NCBI RefSeq assembly: GCF_002288925.2
Contig: NW_022098076.1
Span: 91,047,933-91,111,932, forward strand
Origin: Delphinapterus leucas
Lineage: Eukaryota; Chordata; Mammalia; Artiodactyla; Monodontidae
Length of the DNA stretch: 64,000 bases
Reading direction: 5' to 3'
Position numbers and translations under genes: made by a program. The stretch's first letter is position 1. Each line of letters starts with the position of its first letter. The notes beneath the pieces were generated by a model. The model saw only the letters and a list, made by a program, of their open reading frames with translations. It ran no database searches and was not told where the DNA came from. Shown here piece after piece: positions 62,891 through 64,000 of the stretch.

Positions 62891-64000
62891 AATTGCCAGG
62901 AGATTTCATCCCAGCAGAAGCCACCAGCTGTCTGTCCTTGCAGGCGGGGGCAGGGGGAGGAGACTGCATTCTATTGGGTCCCTTTGCCTTTTAAGGGATA
63001 GTCTCCCTGGATAAGTATTACTACCAAGTGGCATCTTGAACGACTTCAGTATTTCCTGACATCACACGGGCCTCACATTTTCGGTCCCCTACCTGCCCCC
63101 TGTGGCTTGGTACTTTCACACACTGGACCCAGTCCACCCTCCAGCCCCCTTCTCCCTGTAGGAATCCTATGCTTGAGCCAGACTGATCACTCCACAGAGG
63201 CTCCTGCCCTGTACCATGTCGTTGACCTCGCTTATGCCTTTCTCTCCGCCCGGAGCGGCCCTCATCCCATGTGGTTAAATGAGTGACCACACCCACTGCC
63301 TGCCTTTCCTCGCCACCCACTGTGCTTTCGTCCCAGCAGCAGGTCTGGCCAAATACTGTGAGCCCAGGGCTGGAGCAGTGAGGTTCCAGTCCTGTCCTCA
63401 TGAGGGATGACACCAGACAGAGCACCAACCCATACCCTGGCCTGGGGACACCACGCCTGCCCTCCGGAGTCTCACTGCCTAGAGGGGAGACAGACAATGC
63501 TGAAAACTGCTGGATAATGTCATACATGCCAAACGGCAGCAAGAAGAGGGGAACAGAGAAACCAAGGGAAGCTTCCAGGCAGGAAGTTGGCGGGCCTGGG
63601 AGAGGGATGCCATGGAGAGAGGGGCGGTCTGTGCAGAGCTGTGGAAGAGGGACCCACCACGACACGCTACCATGTGTTTCACTGCTGCTGAAGACCAACG
63701 TTCGAGGCTGGAGTTAGCGGGAAGTGAGAAACTGATGGGTCTGAAATTTTCCCTGATGGGCAAGTTAGCCCGCCACAGTTCCATGGAGCTGTTTCATGAT
63801 GTGATTCCTGGGTCAGAAACAAAGCAAAGCTCTTACCTGCAGCAGTAGCAGTGCCCTCAGTTTCCAGGGTGATGCGGTTGAGGCCAGGTGACATCCGCAC
63901 ACACAGTGGGCTACAAGACAGTGGAGGAGCCCCGCGCTCAGGGAACCCGAAGCTTCAGTGACGGTCAGGAAGCACTTCATCTCGGCCGCCTCTCTGGTCC

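Noticed and set aside
63021..63698. 225-codon open frame on the minus strand
   Set aside because: No recognisable domain and low-complexity, repeat-like composition. It lies in an intron of a plus-strand gene and seems to overlap old repeat sequence, so it is treated as a chance frame.

Overview
This 64 kb window is a piece of a mammalian nuclear genome. The many copies of one tRNA-derived SINE are of the CHR type, found in whales, hippos and ruminants: a 5' end beginning gggcttccctggtgg, A- and B-box-like promoter segments, a short GC-rich body and an A tail. The young short form seen here is typical of cetaceans, so a toothed whale or dolphin is the best guess. That is inferred from remembered repeat families; the species cannot be read from the window.

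The whole window appears to lie inside one large plus-strand gene, AGAP1 (Arf GTPase-activating protein with GTP-binding-like, PH and ankyrin domains). Four coding exons are supported by reading frame, splice sites and phase: 10167-10241, 24664-24818, 27806-27896 and 31546-31768. In order they encode a basic linker, the C-terminal half of the split PH domain, the first half of the ArfGAP zinc finger, and the rest of the ArfGAP catalytic core with its arginine finger. All junction phases agree (1/1, 1/0, 0/1, 1/2). Upstream exons (GTPase-like region, first half of the PH domain) and downstream exons (end of ArfGAP, ankyrin repeats) are outside the window.

Everything else is intron: 1-10166 (partial), 10242-24663, 24819-27805, 27897-31545 and 31769-64000 (partial, over 32 kb). 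The introns hold CHR SINEs, LINE-1 fragments of several ages (the largest at 40590-42860 on + and 50788-53880 on -), MIR, MER5 and MER20 fossils, microsatellites, and a 39-bp minisatellite interrupted by a 100-N assembly gap at 59092-59191. Several stretches lack recognisable repeats and are rich in TAATTA-type homeodomain motifs, notably 34.9-38.6 kb. They look like deeply conserved non-coding DNA. AGAP1 lies next to the homeobox gene GBX2 in mammals, so these may be long-range enhancers (inference).

I found no exotic new system. The most interesting observations are a two-part SINE insertion at 661-1082 bounded by one perfect 11-bp target duplication, a 5'-inverted (twin-primed) L1 at 6432-7231 with a perfect 15-bp target duplication, a symmetric 75-bp AGAP1 exon buried in pyrimidine-rich sequence that may be a regulated cassette exon, the enhancer-like block, the minisatellite at the gap, and a near-perfect 64-bp tandem duplication at 25852-25977.
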